DNA from: Sycobia sp. Sy_11
Taxonomy: Eukaryota > Arthropoda > Insecta > Hymenoptera > Epichrysomallidae
Direction of reading: 5' to 3'
DNA length: 64,000 nucleotides
Assembly (NCBI GenBank): GCA_018907035.1
Contig: JACCIC010000039.1
Span: 322,501-386,500, forward strand
Of the stretch, positions 1-12,409 are shown one piece after another (the first letter of the stretch is position 1; each line of letters opens with the position of its first letter). The notes beneath the pieces were generated by a model that was given only the letters and a program-made list of their open reading frames with translations, made no database searches and was not told the origin of the DNA. The position numbers and the translations under genes are program-made.

Positions 1-310
1 ATCGTCCATTAAAGTTAAAAATTTTAAGCTTCCTTAAATTAGAAAATTGCAATGCTTTTATTTAATAGGATAGGCAGTCAACTTCAGGGTCACGAGTAAT
101 TTTTCTCTTCAAATGCCAGTTTAGTCAAATCATTTTTGTTTACAAAGATTGGAAAAAAGAGTAGATTCGATTTAATATATACAAAGTATAATATTTTTAA
201 AAAAATAATAAGAATTATATAATGTCTAAAGCGGATGATAAGATTATTATAACTCAATAACATTTTCGAGTAAATCGAATCAAAGGAAAGTTGATTTTGT
301 AATTTAGATT

Positions 311-365
<55 letters not shown>

Positions 366-1143
366 CTCTGTAATTTAAAATAGAACTGATGCTTTGGAGT
401 AAAAAAGAAAAATACATGAATCATCTGCATCAAAGCGATTCTGCGGCTTTCACGTGTTTATGAACTGTTGCCATAAATACGAATGCTTATTTCAATTTCT
501 TTGACAGCACGTGCTGCGGGATTGAATTATAAAAGTAATATTTCGAAAATGAGCTTTCATAAGCGCATGCGTTTTCAACGTATATCTTGGCGTTTGAAAA
601 GAAATTACTTTAGAACTCATTTTCTCTTGATTATTATTACGATGAAGGTTCAACGCAACAAAGAAGACCCTTATGATTCGGGGTAAAGGATTTTTTCGTT
701 GAAGGAAAAGAGGACAGGACACAAATATGATTTAAAAAATCGTCCATAAAATTAATCGAAAATATAGATTATAATATTAAGTATACGCAATGAGTCATCG
801 CGGTTTTAATCGCGCTAAGAGAACCATTTTCGATCCTAATTAGGACCATCGATTATCTGCTTTCGAGCAATCTCAAAGATCCGATTACTCGTCCGTTCGA
901 ACATCGCAGATTCGTAGGACGCCAATCGAGCAACGATCGAGCATTCTTCCGATTCGCGCCCTACGAATGCGAAATTCGAAACAACGAAAATTTCGTAAAC
1001 GCGAACTTTTCAACTGCTCTGTAATCCCAATTCGCTCGCCAACCGTATCTACGGCCAAGCAGGTACGTTCGCGAGACGCTCGGATCGCAATTGAGAATCT
1101 CAGCCCGAGGCGTTTGTCCCCCGCCCTCTCGTTCACCGCTTAC
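1..1143 (-). other. Start of intron 3 of the serine protease homologue; no exon seen
   Basis: The donor GTAAGC at 1143-1138 opens an intron that runs off the left edge. I looked on the minus strand for GDSGGP- or GVYT-like coding and found none. The stretch is AT-rich below 880 and holds a 49-bp (TA)n run at 314-362. Confidence 0.6.
314..362. repeat. (TA)n microsatellite, 49 bp
   Basis: Perfect TA run inside the last visible intron of the serine protease homologue. Confidence 0.95.
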
Positions 1144-2179
1144 CAGGCAGGCGCCCCACTGCTGATCCGCGTCCGTCGTCACGGTCCTCCCGCACAGCTG
1201 CTGCTCGGACACGCACCTGTAGCTCTGCCGCTCGCAGTCCCGTCTGCCCAGCACCGTGACGTGCGCGAACTTCAGCCGCGAGTACGAATTCCCGTATCGC
1301 TTGCGCACGCCGTTGGCGTTCGTGATGTTGACGTAGGTGGCGCCGTAGCCGGAGAAGACGGCCAGGCCTTCGTAGACGGCGCCGGGCCTCGGCAGCTCCA
1401 GCTTGCTGATCCTCTTGTCGAAGCCGTGATAAAACTGCCCGTCCACCTGGGGGAAAGGTTCGGATGATAAAGTCGCGAACGCGAGCGATAACGGGGATAT
1501 TGGATAAATTGAAATTCGCCGAAATCGAAAGTCGACCCCGGATCGTCTCGAACCTTATGCTATGCGCGATCGTGGCGCCTCCCCCCACCCCCCCCCCCCA
1601 CGGGAGAAATTGTCAGCCGCTTGGCTCTACTCACTTTCACCACGGCCAGATCGTTGTCGAACGTTGTCGAGTTGTAATTCTCCGGTACGTAAATCGTGTC
1701 CACCTGATGGACGATGCCGGTGCGCTCGAGGGGATCCTTGGTGCCGGCGATCACCTCGTACCAGCGCATTCTCAGCGCGCCGGACGCGTTCACGAAGCAA
1801 TTGGCGACCGAGAGCAGCGATCTGTGATGGATTATGGTGCCGCTGCAGACCGGCCTGCTCCTCCGGTACGTGTCGTATTTGGAAACGATGGCGGCCTGAT
1901 ACTTCATTTCGTGGTCCGGGGCCTCGTATCCGCCGAGGATGCCTTCGCCGAGGCACGGGGCTTTCGGCCAAATTCAACGAATCGTGTTACAACATCGACG
2001 AAACGGCCGTATTATCAATAGGATTAAGAGCAAGAAGAAGAAGAAGAAGAAGAAGAAGAAGAAGAAGGGAAGAAATTACGCGGTTGCGTCAGTTTTTAAC
2101 GGGGCGATTTGTACTTACCCTTCGCCGTGCAGAAGCTGGTGGCAAAAGTAAGGGACAGAATTATGCTTTGAAGCGACAT
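1144..2179 (-). CDS. Secreted chymotrypsin-like serine protease homologue, 3'-partial (catalytic His replaced)
   Basis: Seen: three minus-strand exons join in phase: 2179-2119 (donor GTAAGT, phase 1), 1960-1635 (donor GTGAGT, phase 0) and 1446-1144 (acceptor TTTCCCCCAG, donor GTAAGC, phase 0). They encode 230 residues. Residues 1-19 are a hydrophobic signal peptide starting MSLQSIILSL. Residues 28-31 (ILGG) match the mature N-terminus of S1 proteases. The His57 block reads SVANCF, so Asn74 replaces the catalytic His. The Asp102 block FDNDLAVVKV is intact (Asp124). Sequons lie at Asn78 and Asn117. The residue before ILGG is Gly27, not Arg or Lys, so trypsin-type activation is unlikely. Exon 3 stops at WGACL, exactly where GDSGGP normally follows; no such exon exists at 1-1143, so it should lie beyond the left edge. 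Family knowledge: S1 homologues without the triad act as secreted non-catalytic regulators or binding proteins. Inference: inactive secreted homologue; target unknown. Confidence 0.85.
1961..2118 (-). other. Intron 1 of the serine protease homologue, with a long (CTT)n tract
   Basis: The 158-bp intron has a GT donor at 2118-2117 and an AG acceptor at 1962-1961. A (AAG)n microsatellite at about 2031-2068 reads as (CTT)n on the transcribed strand. It is the only long pyrimidine tract in the intron; the bases just before the acceptor are purine-rich. Intron 2 (1634-1447, 188 bp) has an ordinary C-rich acceptor tract plus a poly-C run at 1580-1600. Confidence 0.7.
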
Positions 2180-5100
2180 GACTGAGGCACTAATTGCGTT
2201 TGACGCGGCGAAGGCCACGCGCTCGTTCCATGATTAGGTTACAAAAGATTACATTGTACGGCGTGCAGTTAGAAAACAAAAATTATTGATAACTCATTGT
2301 GCTTTGCATAGCATGATTTTTTTCTTTTTTCTTCATCTTTTTTTTTTTTTTTTTAATGAAAAGACAATATTGATTTAATAGAAGACCTAAGACCTACTGA
2401 GATAATTCGGAATTGATAAGCCACGCGTGCTCTAAAAGCATTTTAATGGCTTTTACTTATAATTATGCTTTAAGCAAGGGAGTCCGACGTTAACTGAGTT
2501 GAAATTTATCCCGGGGAAGAATTTCAAGTGTATCGTAAGCTCAATTTATATTTATCAAATGAAGATAACTTTTCGGTAAATATAATCAAATGTTAACTAG
2601 ATCGTCTCGCGATTAATGCGCGTAAAAAGGCCCGTATAAATCTTGCAAGGGTGGGGCGGAGCCACTCGGATATGCATATTTTATACTTTAATGAATCTCG
2701 GCAATGAAATAACTTACGATTAATATCGTTTCAATAGTTACTTTAATATATTTTTCTACTAAGCTCTCATAGACTTCTAGGAAAACCAATCCACAAGTGT
2801 TGTAAAGAGATACAATTACGTCTACAAATATTCTATCCGATTAAAAACTTACTAATATAAACATTGTTTGCAATAGATTAATCATATTGTATGTTTTGAC
2901 GATGTTCTTTGAAGTTTTCCATTTTTACATATGAGATTAAAGTCAAATCTAAACTTATGAGATTTATTTTGTCTTACCGTTGAAAAATATTTAGTAAACA
3001 TTTTGAGAACTCTCTTACCTAAAAAATTGTAAATTTAATGTTATTTTTCGACACTGGCGATGTAAAATATAACTCAACTGGCATGTAAACTAATTTTTAT
3101 TACGTAGGACTTTTCGAATGCTAAATAAAGTTTACGGAAAATAAGTATAACATTAGACAAATATGGTTATATCGTACGATTATGATGAATTTACCTATAA
3201 ATTTTATTGATAAAGTCTCTCAGTGATTTAAAAAGTTACGGTAATTTCAAAATCGTAACGAAAAATGACGCTGTTAAGATTTTAAATCCGAAGATACATA
3301 CATACATACATAAGTCTACAGCACGAAGTACACAAGTGAATATATAAATCAGAGTGCAAATGATGATAACGTGACTAAATTAATTTGTTCGGAATTAAAA
3401 AATGCTCAAGCTCAAGAGACTAAATTGCATTGGTTTACCCATTCCTCGGTAAAACTTGCTCGATAAAAAATGGATCTCGGAGCTCTCGATGTATTTGTTC
3501 ATGCAGAGTTACACAAAAATTTTATTGTAAACTTTCAGGTAATAAATTAGATTAGGAGGAATAATTATTTTCTTTATGAAATATTAAAATTAATAAATTA
3601 GCAGATTTTTAAATTATTCATTTACATTTAATTAACGGATTCTTTAGAATAATTTTAGTAATATTTTATCATTAAATTCTTACTGACCATTTGGTGAAGA
3701 AATTTTTATTAATAATAATATAAAATTGTCGTAGCCCTGTATCGCAAATACTACAGTGTATACATAGGCAAATCTATATAAACTTAGTTTATCTTAACGA
3801 TTCCTAGTGTCGCAGATAGACAAATTCGAATCAGCCAATGACGCAGAATCTTGAAATTGGACTTCGGAATAGTGGTGTAATTGGTGTTCGCCGTACGACA
3901 ATTAAAGTACAAATTATAAAGGTCACCTTAAATCTGTCCAGAAACTTGAACTCCTAACATTTTGATCGAAATAGTCTAAGGGTAACAAAGCAGATTTTTC
4001 CTTGCCTCTATGATTTATAGAAAGATTTTATGTTCCAAAATTTTTATCTCCCTCCCTCCCACCTTTTTTTTTTTAAAACTAAATTCCGAGTTTTAAAAAT
4101 CCAATCGTTGAAAGCCATTTATTTTTCCAGTTTAGCTTTCGATCACTTTTTAACTTACTTCTACTTTAGCAAAGAAAGAAAAAAAAATGATACTTTTTCA
4201 ACCTCATGGAAGTTTCGGAAAACTCTTGCTTTCAACTTTCGAAAAAAAAAAGAAAAGTTTTCAAATTTTTTCCAAACAATAAGCGTCTTAAGAAGCGTAG
4301 CTGCTGAAAATCACATGGCTCATCGGTTACGACGCCGAGGGTTCTCGATTACATATATAGTCAACTATCGGGGAGGAAAAAATCACATTTTCCAAACAGC
4401 TTTTCGAATTTTCCAGCTTATATACGCTTGAGAGATGATAAACTACAGGAGCATTTCTTCGGCTATTTAAATTGTAAAATTAATATTGTAAATGATGAAT
4501 TCATTACATTCATTAACAATCTAAATTAGATGTATAAATCAATTGATAAAAGCAAACTTTTAATGATCAATTATGTTGATTTTTAAAGCTATACTGAATT
4601 AGTTATAATTAATTTACATATCTATAACATTATACGATAATATAATATAATTGGATAATTATATTCTTGTAATTTAGTCGTACCCAAGTAATTCAATATC
4701 GAAATAAAATTTGAAAAACGAAATCGAGAATATAAAATATTAATAATAAAATAATTAAAAAATTAAACAATCATTTTAATTATATATGAATTTATTATTC
4801 ACTTTATGAATAAATGCATCATGAATTCGTAAAGATAAACCGACATTTATAGTTAAAAAATGTATTGAAAACTCTTTTTTTTTTTAATAAAAATTTTAAG
4901 ACTGCAGAATATTGTACTAGATATTCTACTATTAAAATAAACCATTTCCTGTATTAATTTTGAACTAAACATTGTCTATACATCGCAATTAGTAAAAATT
5001 GCTATACTTTTCATTACTGAAATAATTTTTAAAGGCCAGTTTAAGCAAGCATGGTCTACCGAATTTATCGCGATACGTTCACGACTATATAGTTTATTAT

Positions 5101-7866
5101 AATTTATAGACGTTATTATGATCGGAGATTCTTTCACATAAACAAATAACTGCGTTCAGAGATTATATATTAGCCGATTCCTTTATGATAGCGACGCGTA
5201 TGATAAATTATCGCTCGGCAAATACAGTAAAAAGTTTAAATTAAAGTTTATACATCGTTATGGGATTTTTAAGGAGGAGCTTCAATACAATTAAAGAGCA
5301 TTGGCCTCGGCAACGCTCCGTATAGTACGGTCATTAACCCATAAGCATAAAATGTGAAATCTACGATTAAGATGAGATATTCGAATGATAATGGTAAGAA
5401 GGGTTGTTTATGGCATTTTGACAGAAAACTGTAATTTATGCAGTTGTTCGTAGAGACAATTCAAATCATAGCATTTATTATGAAATTTTCGATAAATAAA
5501 GTTTATCCTTCACTCATAATGATATTAATTAATGACGATTTCATATTTATTATGAAATCAAACGAGAGTTATACAATAATGAACCTTTACAATAATTATT
5601 CACTGTCGATTATGCAGTATACGGTTTCCATACGAACAGCATGAATTTCACCGAGTTTTGCAAGTATTTTACATTGAACAATGTCGTAATTATTAGAACT
5701 TATGTTTCAGTAGGAAATTCACGTTATTAAATATTTTAATCATCTCCAGGAATTCTCGGAAGTTGGGCTCACTTTTACGATATTGCCAAATTTCGATGTA
5801 TACAACGCGAGCAAATGATTTTGCATTCTGAAGTGAGTAAAACAATCAAGATGTGCTGAAGAAATAATCAGCACACATATTTGTCTTTTTTTGAAATTTA
5901 AATTCTATGTGAAAAAGATTGGTTACTATAATTACTATTGCTTGCATCATTGTACATAGAAAATTCGTAGACTTTTTTAATTATTTTGTTGGTGTCTCTA
6001 TAGAGTCATTTTTACATTTTAAGTACACGCCTATTTCTCAAATAAATTGAATGCAATCCGACGTAATTGTATAAATAAAAGTATGATTTTAAGTAAGGAA
6101 AAATTACAATTTTGCTTACATATTTTTGTTAGGTCGCGACGATAAAATTGAGAGATCAGTCCAAATAAAAGAATATGCTATGTCATTTATTTAATTTACA
6201 TTATACTAATTGGATACATTTGTTGAATTAAATCTAAATAACCTTTAATATCATCATTTATTCATACAAAAGAAAGTAGAGTAACTCACCCAAAATTCAC
6301 TTACTGCAACAAATTTAATGTAAATTTTCGTACTTTCAATTTCATTATATTGTCAATTGATCAACTTAAGTTTTAATATAGGTCAGATGAGAGAAAATTC
6401 TGCAAATGCAATCAAAAGTTAGCTTATCAATTTTGTACAATACGAAATCATAAATTGTAATTAAGTCCTGGCAAATAAAAACGTTTGAAAATCATATTAT
6501 GAAATAAAATTATATAGAGTTAAAACAGTGAAAATAATATTAATAAATAGAAATAAATAATAATAAATTAAAGTGACGTTAAAAATAGTGTAATAAAATG
6601 TAAATTTTTAAAGGGAACGAAAAAAGAGTTTTACTTTATAATTAATATTAAATGTTTTCTTAAGATTATTTACCAAAGGAGTGATAATTTAATCACTCGG
6701 TTGAATTTCTTCGATTAATTTAAACATTAAAAAGCTTAAATTAATGCTAAAATATCGTTAAAAATCTGTTCGTATAAATTTCGGAAAAGTATAATTTTCA
6801 TGCTCGCTCATTAACGTCGGTACTCTTATTAGTGAAAGAATACTTTAATGTTTTCGAAATCCGCATCTGCTGTAGACTTGACGTGACGTTCGTCAGACTC
6901 GTTTAGAATTAATTATTTCAGAGACTAAATGGATTTTTCAGTTAAATTATCGTGAAAACATTTCGTTTAAATTCAAATTTAAAGCTGGGATCAGCTACGC
7001 AGTTTTGAAGATTAATAATTAAAACATTACATATTCGACTATGTGTACATTGCATATTTTGTGTATGCGCGTGTGTACATAGTAGTAAAATCCAGGTTTA
7101 TTATATGCGTACAAAGATGAAAATTGTTTTTCTTTATTACTTATCTTTATTATTCTCTAATTCGAGAAAAAAATCGTATTAGTTATTAAAATAATTTTAC
7201 ATAGATTTCTATTTTCCTGTAGCAATGTAAAATATTTTAAATAAATAGACGAGAAAAAAAGTTCACGATTTTTCTAAACTAATGAAATTTTCATATCGGC
7301 CTTTGTCAGGAATATTTACAATGAATTACCCCTTTCTTGATGAAAAGCGCATTAAACCGCGGATTATCGCGATATTTTCCAGCGAAAGCCAAACAAAAAC
7401 ACGTATTTAAGATGCGGAATTTTAGAATATAAATGAGGTCCGTATCAAATATCTCACTTGCCTCCTGCTTTAATTTCAAATTGAATCTTGAGAATATATG
7501 TGCATTCTCATTAAAGCCGTATAGAGACCGTGGGGGGGGGAGGGGCATACACGCGCAAAGAGGCATTTGCGCATAATTACCGCAGGTTTTCGCGAGCACG
7601 CAGAAATAATAATATGTTATGTGGAGCTTTTGAATTTCAACTTTGATTACAGAATTTTAATGCAATGAAATGCGCGAATTGTCAGTTCTTCCAACAGTTC
7701 CAGAAATTGTTAAACTTAAAATGCACGCAATGCATGTCCCTTTTGACTTTGAAAATTGCTCGTTTCCCTCGTGCATCAGATATAAAAGGTGTGAATATTA
7801 ATTTAAATCACCATTACGGGAATACAAACGTTTCTTTATTTTACTTAACTAATCGTCTTTTACGAT

Positions 7867-7923
<57 letters not shown>

Positions 7924-8420
7924 TAAACACTCATATTGATCAAGTTTGTGTCCAAAAGCTTGAAAACGAAGAATTTCGTTTCTTTCTCAAATCCCGCGAT
8001 TATTCTCGGTTTACTCATTTCGCCCCAAAATAAAGCACTGCAATAAGAATGTTCCGCTTAAAGGTAATATCCGCACACGGGGTATGGAGTTTCGCGAGTC
8101 TGCTCGGAGGGGACAGATAAAATCAGAGCGAATGCATAGAATTTTCTGAAAAAAGACGAGAAGTGCAATTTTCAGAGAAGTCCTTCCATTGCTCTATTGC
8201 GAAGCATAATGAACTAGCGTGCATCTGATAAGTAACCAGAAAAATAGATGGAAAATGATGCTGTTTATATACGTATGCGACTTTAGCCGCGTATTTTTCT
8301 TTCGCCTCGGGAAATGGGAAAATTTTAAAAGCGTATACATGTACAGTTGCGTACAAAATGAAACTAGTATGAGCCATTTAATACGTATTTTCTATTTTTC
8401 CCTTTAATTTCCTACGCGGG
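2180..8420. other. AT-rich gene-free stretch
   Basis: Upstream of the serine protease homologue I see no supported coding sequence, RNA gene or transposon here. Open frames are short and low-complexity (for example 4030-4431, rich in Phe and Lys from poly-T and poly-A). A short (CATA)n lies at 3297-3311, a run of nine G at 7533-7541, and a (TA)n array at 7869-7915. No convincing TATA/initiator pair was found for the protease gene. Confidence 0.5.
7869..7915. repeat. (TA)n microsatellite, 47 bp
   Basis: Perfect run ending in a short ACACATATA imperfection. Confidence 0.95.
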
Positions 8421-8683
8421 TCAATGCAAACACGCTCAAGGATTTTTCTTATTTTCCAAACCACGAGTTGTCGTTACCGAACCCGCGCGAGTCGAATAAC
8501 TATTAATTTTAATCGCGATCCCGCATTCCGGTCGCGACGCCGAATTTTCACCACCCCAGCCATCGCCATTTATTTCGCTGAAACTATCCAAGATAATCAT
8601 CGGCCTGGTCAGCGTCCTTCTTCTTTTGCCTCCGCCGTGTTCCAATCCATTTCTTATATATGTCAGTGTATACATATATATTA

Positions 8684-8742
8684 CTCACACACGCACACGC
8701 ACACACACGCACACACACACGCGCGCGCGCACACATACACAC
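8684..8742. repeat. Imperfect (CA)n/(CG)n microsatellite
   Basis: Alternating purine-pyrimidine tract of CA and CG dinucleotides, about 59 bp. Such tracts can adopt left-handed DNA; that property is general knowledge, not shown here. Confidence 0.85.
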
Positions 8743-9258
8743 GAAGATACACAAAGAGAAAGAGAACCAAATATATATAAACCCTTTTGAAGCTGCCTCA
8801 GGATTCGGGTCCAAATTGCCAATCCGGCGAGCGAGCGGCGCAGCGCGGAGAGTCGCCCGAAACGAAATGGCGGAAAGTAAACCGAACGGGAATGCGGGAG
8901 CGTGAAACGAGAAAAGCTTCCTTAATGTCCCCGGGCCGCGCCAGGTATGGAGTGGGAAAGCGAGACCAAGAACGGAGGAAAGAGAGAGGGGGGGGGGTGG
9001 AAGCGGAGGAGAGACGAGGAAAAGGAGATTAACCGAGGTGGTGCCGAGGTGGAGGGAGAGGAAATCGTTTCGATCACCGGACAATTGCGAAGTTTTCGCG
9101 CGGCGAACAGTTGCGAGGAGAGCAGCCCGTTGTCGTCGCCCCGGCAAAATAGACGCGCTCGCGCTCACGTCGAGAGACCGACGCTGAAGTGCTCCGAGAG
9201 ACAGTCTCGGCTACATACGTATCCCGCGGTTTTAGATACATATATATTATATACATAT

Positions 9259-9266
<8 letters not shown>

Positions 9267-9294
<28 letters not shown>
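9267..9294. repeat. (TA)n microsatellite, 28 bp
   Basis: Preceded by interrupted TATA/CATA repeats from about 9,238. Confidence 0.9.
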
Positions 9295-11852
9295 CGCTTT
9301 TCTTCCCCCTCACACCGCGTTAATCGCTCTTATTCTCGCCGCACGACGAGACGGTCCTTGCCACGGAGGTTTTTTTCTTATCTTCTGCGCGTTCGCTAAT
9401 GTCTACGAAGTGATATATGTACTGCCCCACGGAGCGAAAATCAATTCGCCTCGGACAGTGGACGGACACCTGCATCTCTTCTTTTTGCCCTGTTTTATAG
9501 GACGCGCTAACTCTGTCTCTTATATTACTGCAGATGGCGACTAATTTTGAGAGTGCCTCCGTAGTCCGTTCTGGGCGCACTTTCTCTTCTGTAAGGATAG
9601 TGGAACGAGCGCTCGTGTTTCCTTATTTTTGCGCGTAATCTACTTTTAAGATATCTTGTTTTTTTTTTCTCTAACGTACATGACACTTTTTTTTAAACTT
9701 TCCAAAATATATTGGACGGCGATGAATACTTCGTTTGAGCTGAATTTTTTTCGCCTCCTCCCGAGCCAAGTCTTCCAATTGGGAAACAGATCCCAGAGAG
9801 CCAAGTCAGGTAAGTTTTGATGATACGGCAGAAATTATCAGCGCAATTTATGAAATTTGGTCATTTGCTATTCTAGATGAGCGTCTTGTTTGTGGTGGAG
9901 CGTCCTTTTTCTTTTTGACCCAATGCGACAGGATCTCTTTCAAAATATCATCCCAATAGTAATTGTGATTAACGCCAGTAATTAAGATTAGTTGTGAATA
10001 TTAAACTATCATTTTAATATTTACAATCTGCGTGTATCATAAATGGTTTTTGTGGCTGATGGTAATGTGATCTTCTTTAGAATTTACTATTTTTACCGAG
10101 CATTGATATAAAGATAGGATTATTAATGTTCGTTCGTATGAATTTATGAGAATTTTAGCAGACATCGTCCTCAATATTCGAATCATCTCTTCGGTAAATG
10201 CCCACCAAGATATTTTTCAAGCAATACAACTTTTATGCTTATTGAATTGGGAAAGCGATTAGCCAAGTCTGTATTCATTCAACTTTCTTCCTCTGCTCTC
10301 CCATTGAGATTAAAGACATGCTTCTCTTAGCGTACTTCAATACCGAATAGATACCACTTTGTATTTATAAGTTAACCTTTAAAGCCAATCTAGTGCATGT
10401 CTTGATCTATCGTGCTCCCCTATATATGATATTTTTATCCTCATTAATCTGTTTAAGAAATCACTGAGCAAAACGATTGCTCATCTCGAATGTTTATGTA
10501 TAAATTAATTCGCGTCTATCTGTCCTTCTTTCTCTGTCGTTCTTCTCATTCAAACGAAAATGCGCCACCGGCCGCAAACGAAAGGCGCGGAGCAAAACTC
10601 AGCGAACGGCACGCCGAGCTGCAAACGTTTGGCGCCGCGCATAATAACCATCACTGGCCGGGCAGCAGTGCCGGTGGCGGAATTTTGCCTCCTTTCCCCC
10701 CTTTCATCCCGTAGCCCTGCACGGCATCGCACGAGCACCTTCCTCCACGGTTAATGAGAACGCACGGTGCTGCGGTTCTGACGAACCGTCGACCGACTTG
10801 GCCCCGAGCTCTAGAAGGTCTAATTATTATACGAGACATAAATTTCCATAATTGTAATGTTAATAAGCGCGTAAAATGGCAGTGATGAGTGGGGGGAGGG
10901 AGGAGAGGGGACAGTAGATGTGCTTTGAGCCAGAATTTACACGCGCGTAGAGTGAAAATTATACACGTATGAATTATTATAATATTGATAAATTACTCGG
11001 TTAGTCGCTCCTGGACAATTATTGCAAATAATGGTCGCTTAACAATGTTAAAAATTATTACAGCCTTTGAAGCGACGTGATGAAATGACATGTTTTTTCG
11101 ATCGTAAAATCATCAATTCAACGATAACGCGTCCAATATATAAAGATACGTGCCATTTTATCGTACATCAAGTTTTTAATCGGCACAAAATTATCATAAT
11201 CAGTTTTTACATCCACATGCTATACCCAATAATTTTGCACAGTGGGCTTATTTGATTTTCCAGCAACCCTAATAAAATCTTAATGAAACGCGGATGTTAA
11301 GAGCTTAGCCATCGCGTCTAACGAGATAATCGTAAGGGAATAAAAGCGGTGGGAAAATGAAATCCCCGCACCCTCGGCCCCTGGCACCGGAGCATTTTGC
11401 AAAATGCCGCCTCGCCCGGTTGATATTAAAGGAGATGGGCGAGCGTCTACGAGGCTTTTTTTTTGCCGCCTCACGCCACTCCCCCCACTCCGCTTCCGCT
11501 TTTTGTTCCTATAGCCGCGAGTGTCATCAGAGCTCGTAACTCATTTTGAAGGACTCCGCGGTTCCACGAGAGTTTATACGCGACCGGAATATGTGAGGAA
11601 AATATCATCGTATGCGCCATATACTATAAAATGCGGCATAACTCTTCAAAACTAAATAAAGCAAAAAGTGTATTAAAAAAAAAATGAAAAAAAAAAACAA
11701 AAAAAAAGGCACGTGTATACACCGAAAGTACTAGTTTTGATTAAAAATGCTTTTAGGAGAATTTTAGTTCTTTGGAGCATAAAAAAATTATATGACTCTT
11801 ACTAATGTTTAGAAAAAAATCAAAGGCGATGAAAGAATTTTACGAGAAAGCC

Positions 11853-11855
<3 letters not shown>

Positions 11856-11905
<50 letters not shown>
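11856..11905. repeat. (TA)n microsatellite, 50 bp
   Basis: First of two long TA arrays only 120 bp apart. Confidence 0.95.
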
Positions 11906-11912
<7 letters not shown>

Positions 11913-12022
11913 CCATCTTTTGAAAGCTATTGCATTACTTCGAGGTTGCAGTACAGTAATGTAAAAAATATTTTTTTTCTATCTCTATTTCCGAGTGTAT
12001 ACAAAAATATTAGTTCCATTGC

Positions 12023-12024
<2 letters not shown>

Positions 12025-12079
<55 letters not shown>
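12025..12079. repeat. (TA)n microsatellite, 55 bp
   Basis: Second of the pair; 300 bp further on is a (CT)n array. Confidence 0.95.
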
Positions 12080-12080
<1 letters not shown>

Positions 12081-12369
12081 CTAATCTCCTGAAATAATAT
12101 ACATTGCGATGCAGTAATAAATATTATTTTATTACAAAGATTAATTCGAGCAGTATATAAATAATATTTGTTTTTAGCCGTAAATACAGTGAGTTATGGA
12201 CGGGTGAATTCATTATTTAGTGGCGCGAAATAGTCCCCGGGGCATCGTACAAATCCACGTTCCGCAAGGTTAATGTCCTGGTTAATGGATAAAATACTTC
12301 GGGCAAGGACGACGTATACATTATATATGCCTATATATAAGAAGCGCCAGTAAAACATAAATATTTCTT

Positions 12370-12374
<5 letters not shown>

Positions 12375-12408
<34 letters not shown>
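12375..12408. repeat. (CT)n microsatellite
   Basis: Perfect CT run of 34 bp. Confidence 0.95.

Positions 12409-12409
<1 letters not shown>

Larger units (their letters stand above)
8421..9620. other. CpG-rich block with mixed microsatellites
   Basis: Base composition rises sharply in G+C and CpG relative to both flanks. The block contains a (CA)n/(CG)n tract at 8684-8742, a purine-rich stretch with an eight-G run near 8990 and a (TA)n array at 9267-9294. Long frames exist on both strands, but their translations are low-complexity (Arg/Glu/Gly or Tyr-Ile repeats) and match no family I know. It may be a promoter or first-exon island; nothing in the sequence proves it. Confidence 0.35.

Noticed and set aside
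961..1138. Minus-strand continuation of the third protease exon past WGACL
   Set aside because: The donor GTAAGC at 1143-1138 fits phase 0 and the family exon boundary before GDSGGP; the read-through peptide has no protease similarity.
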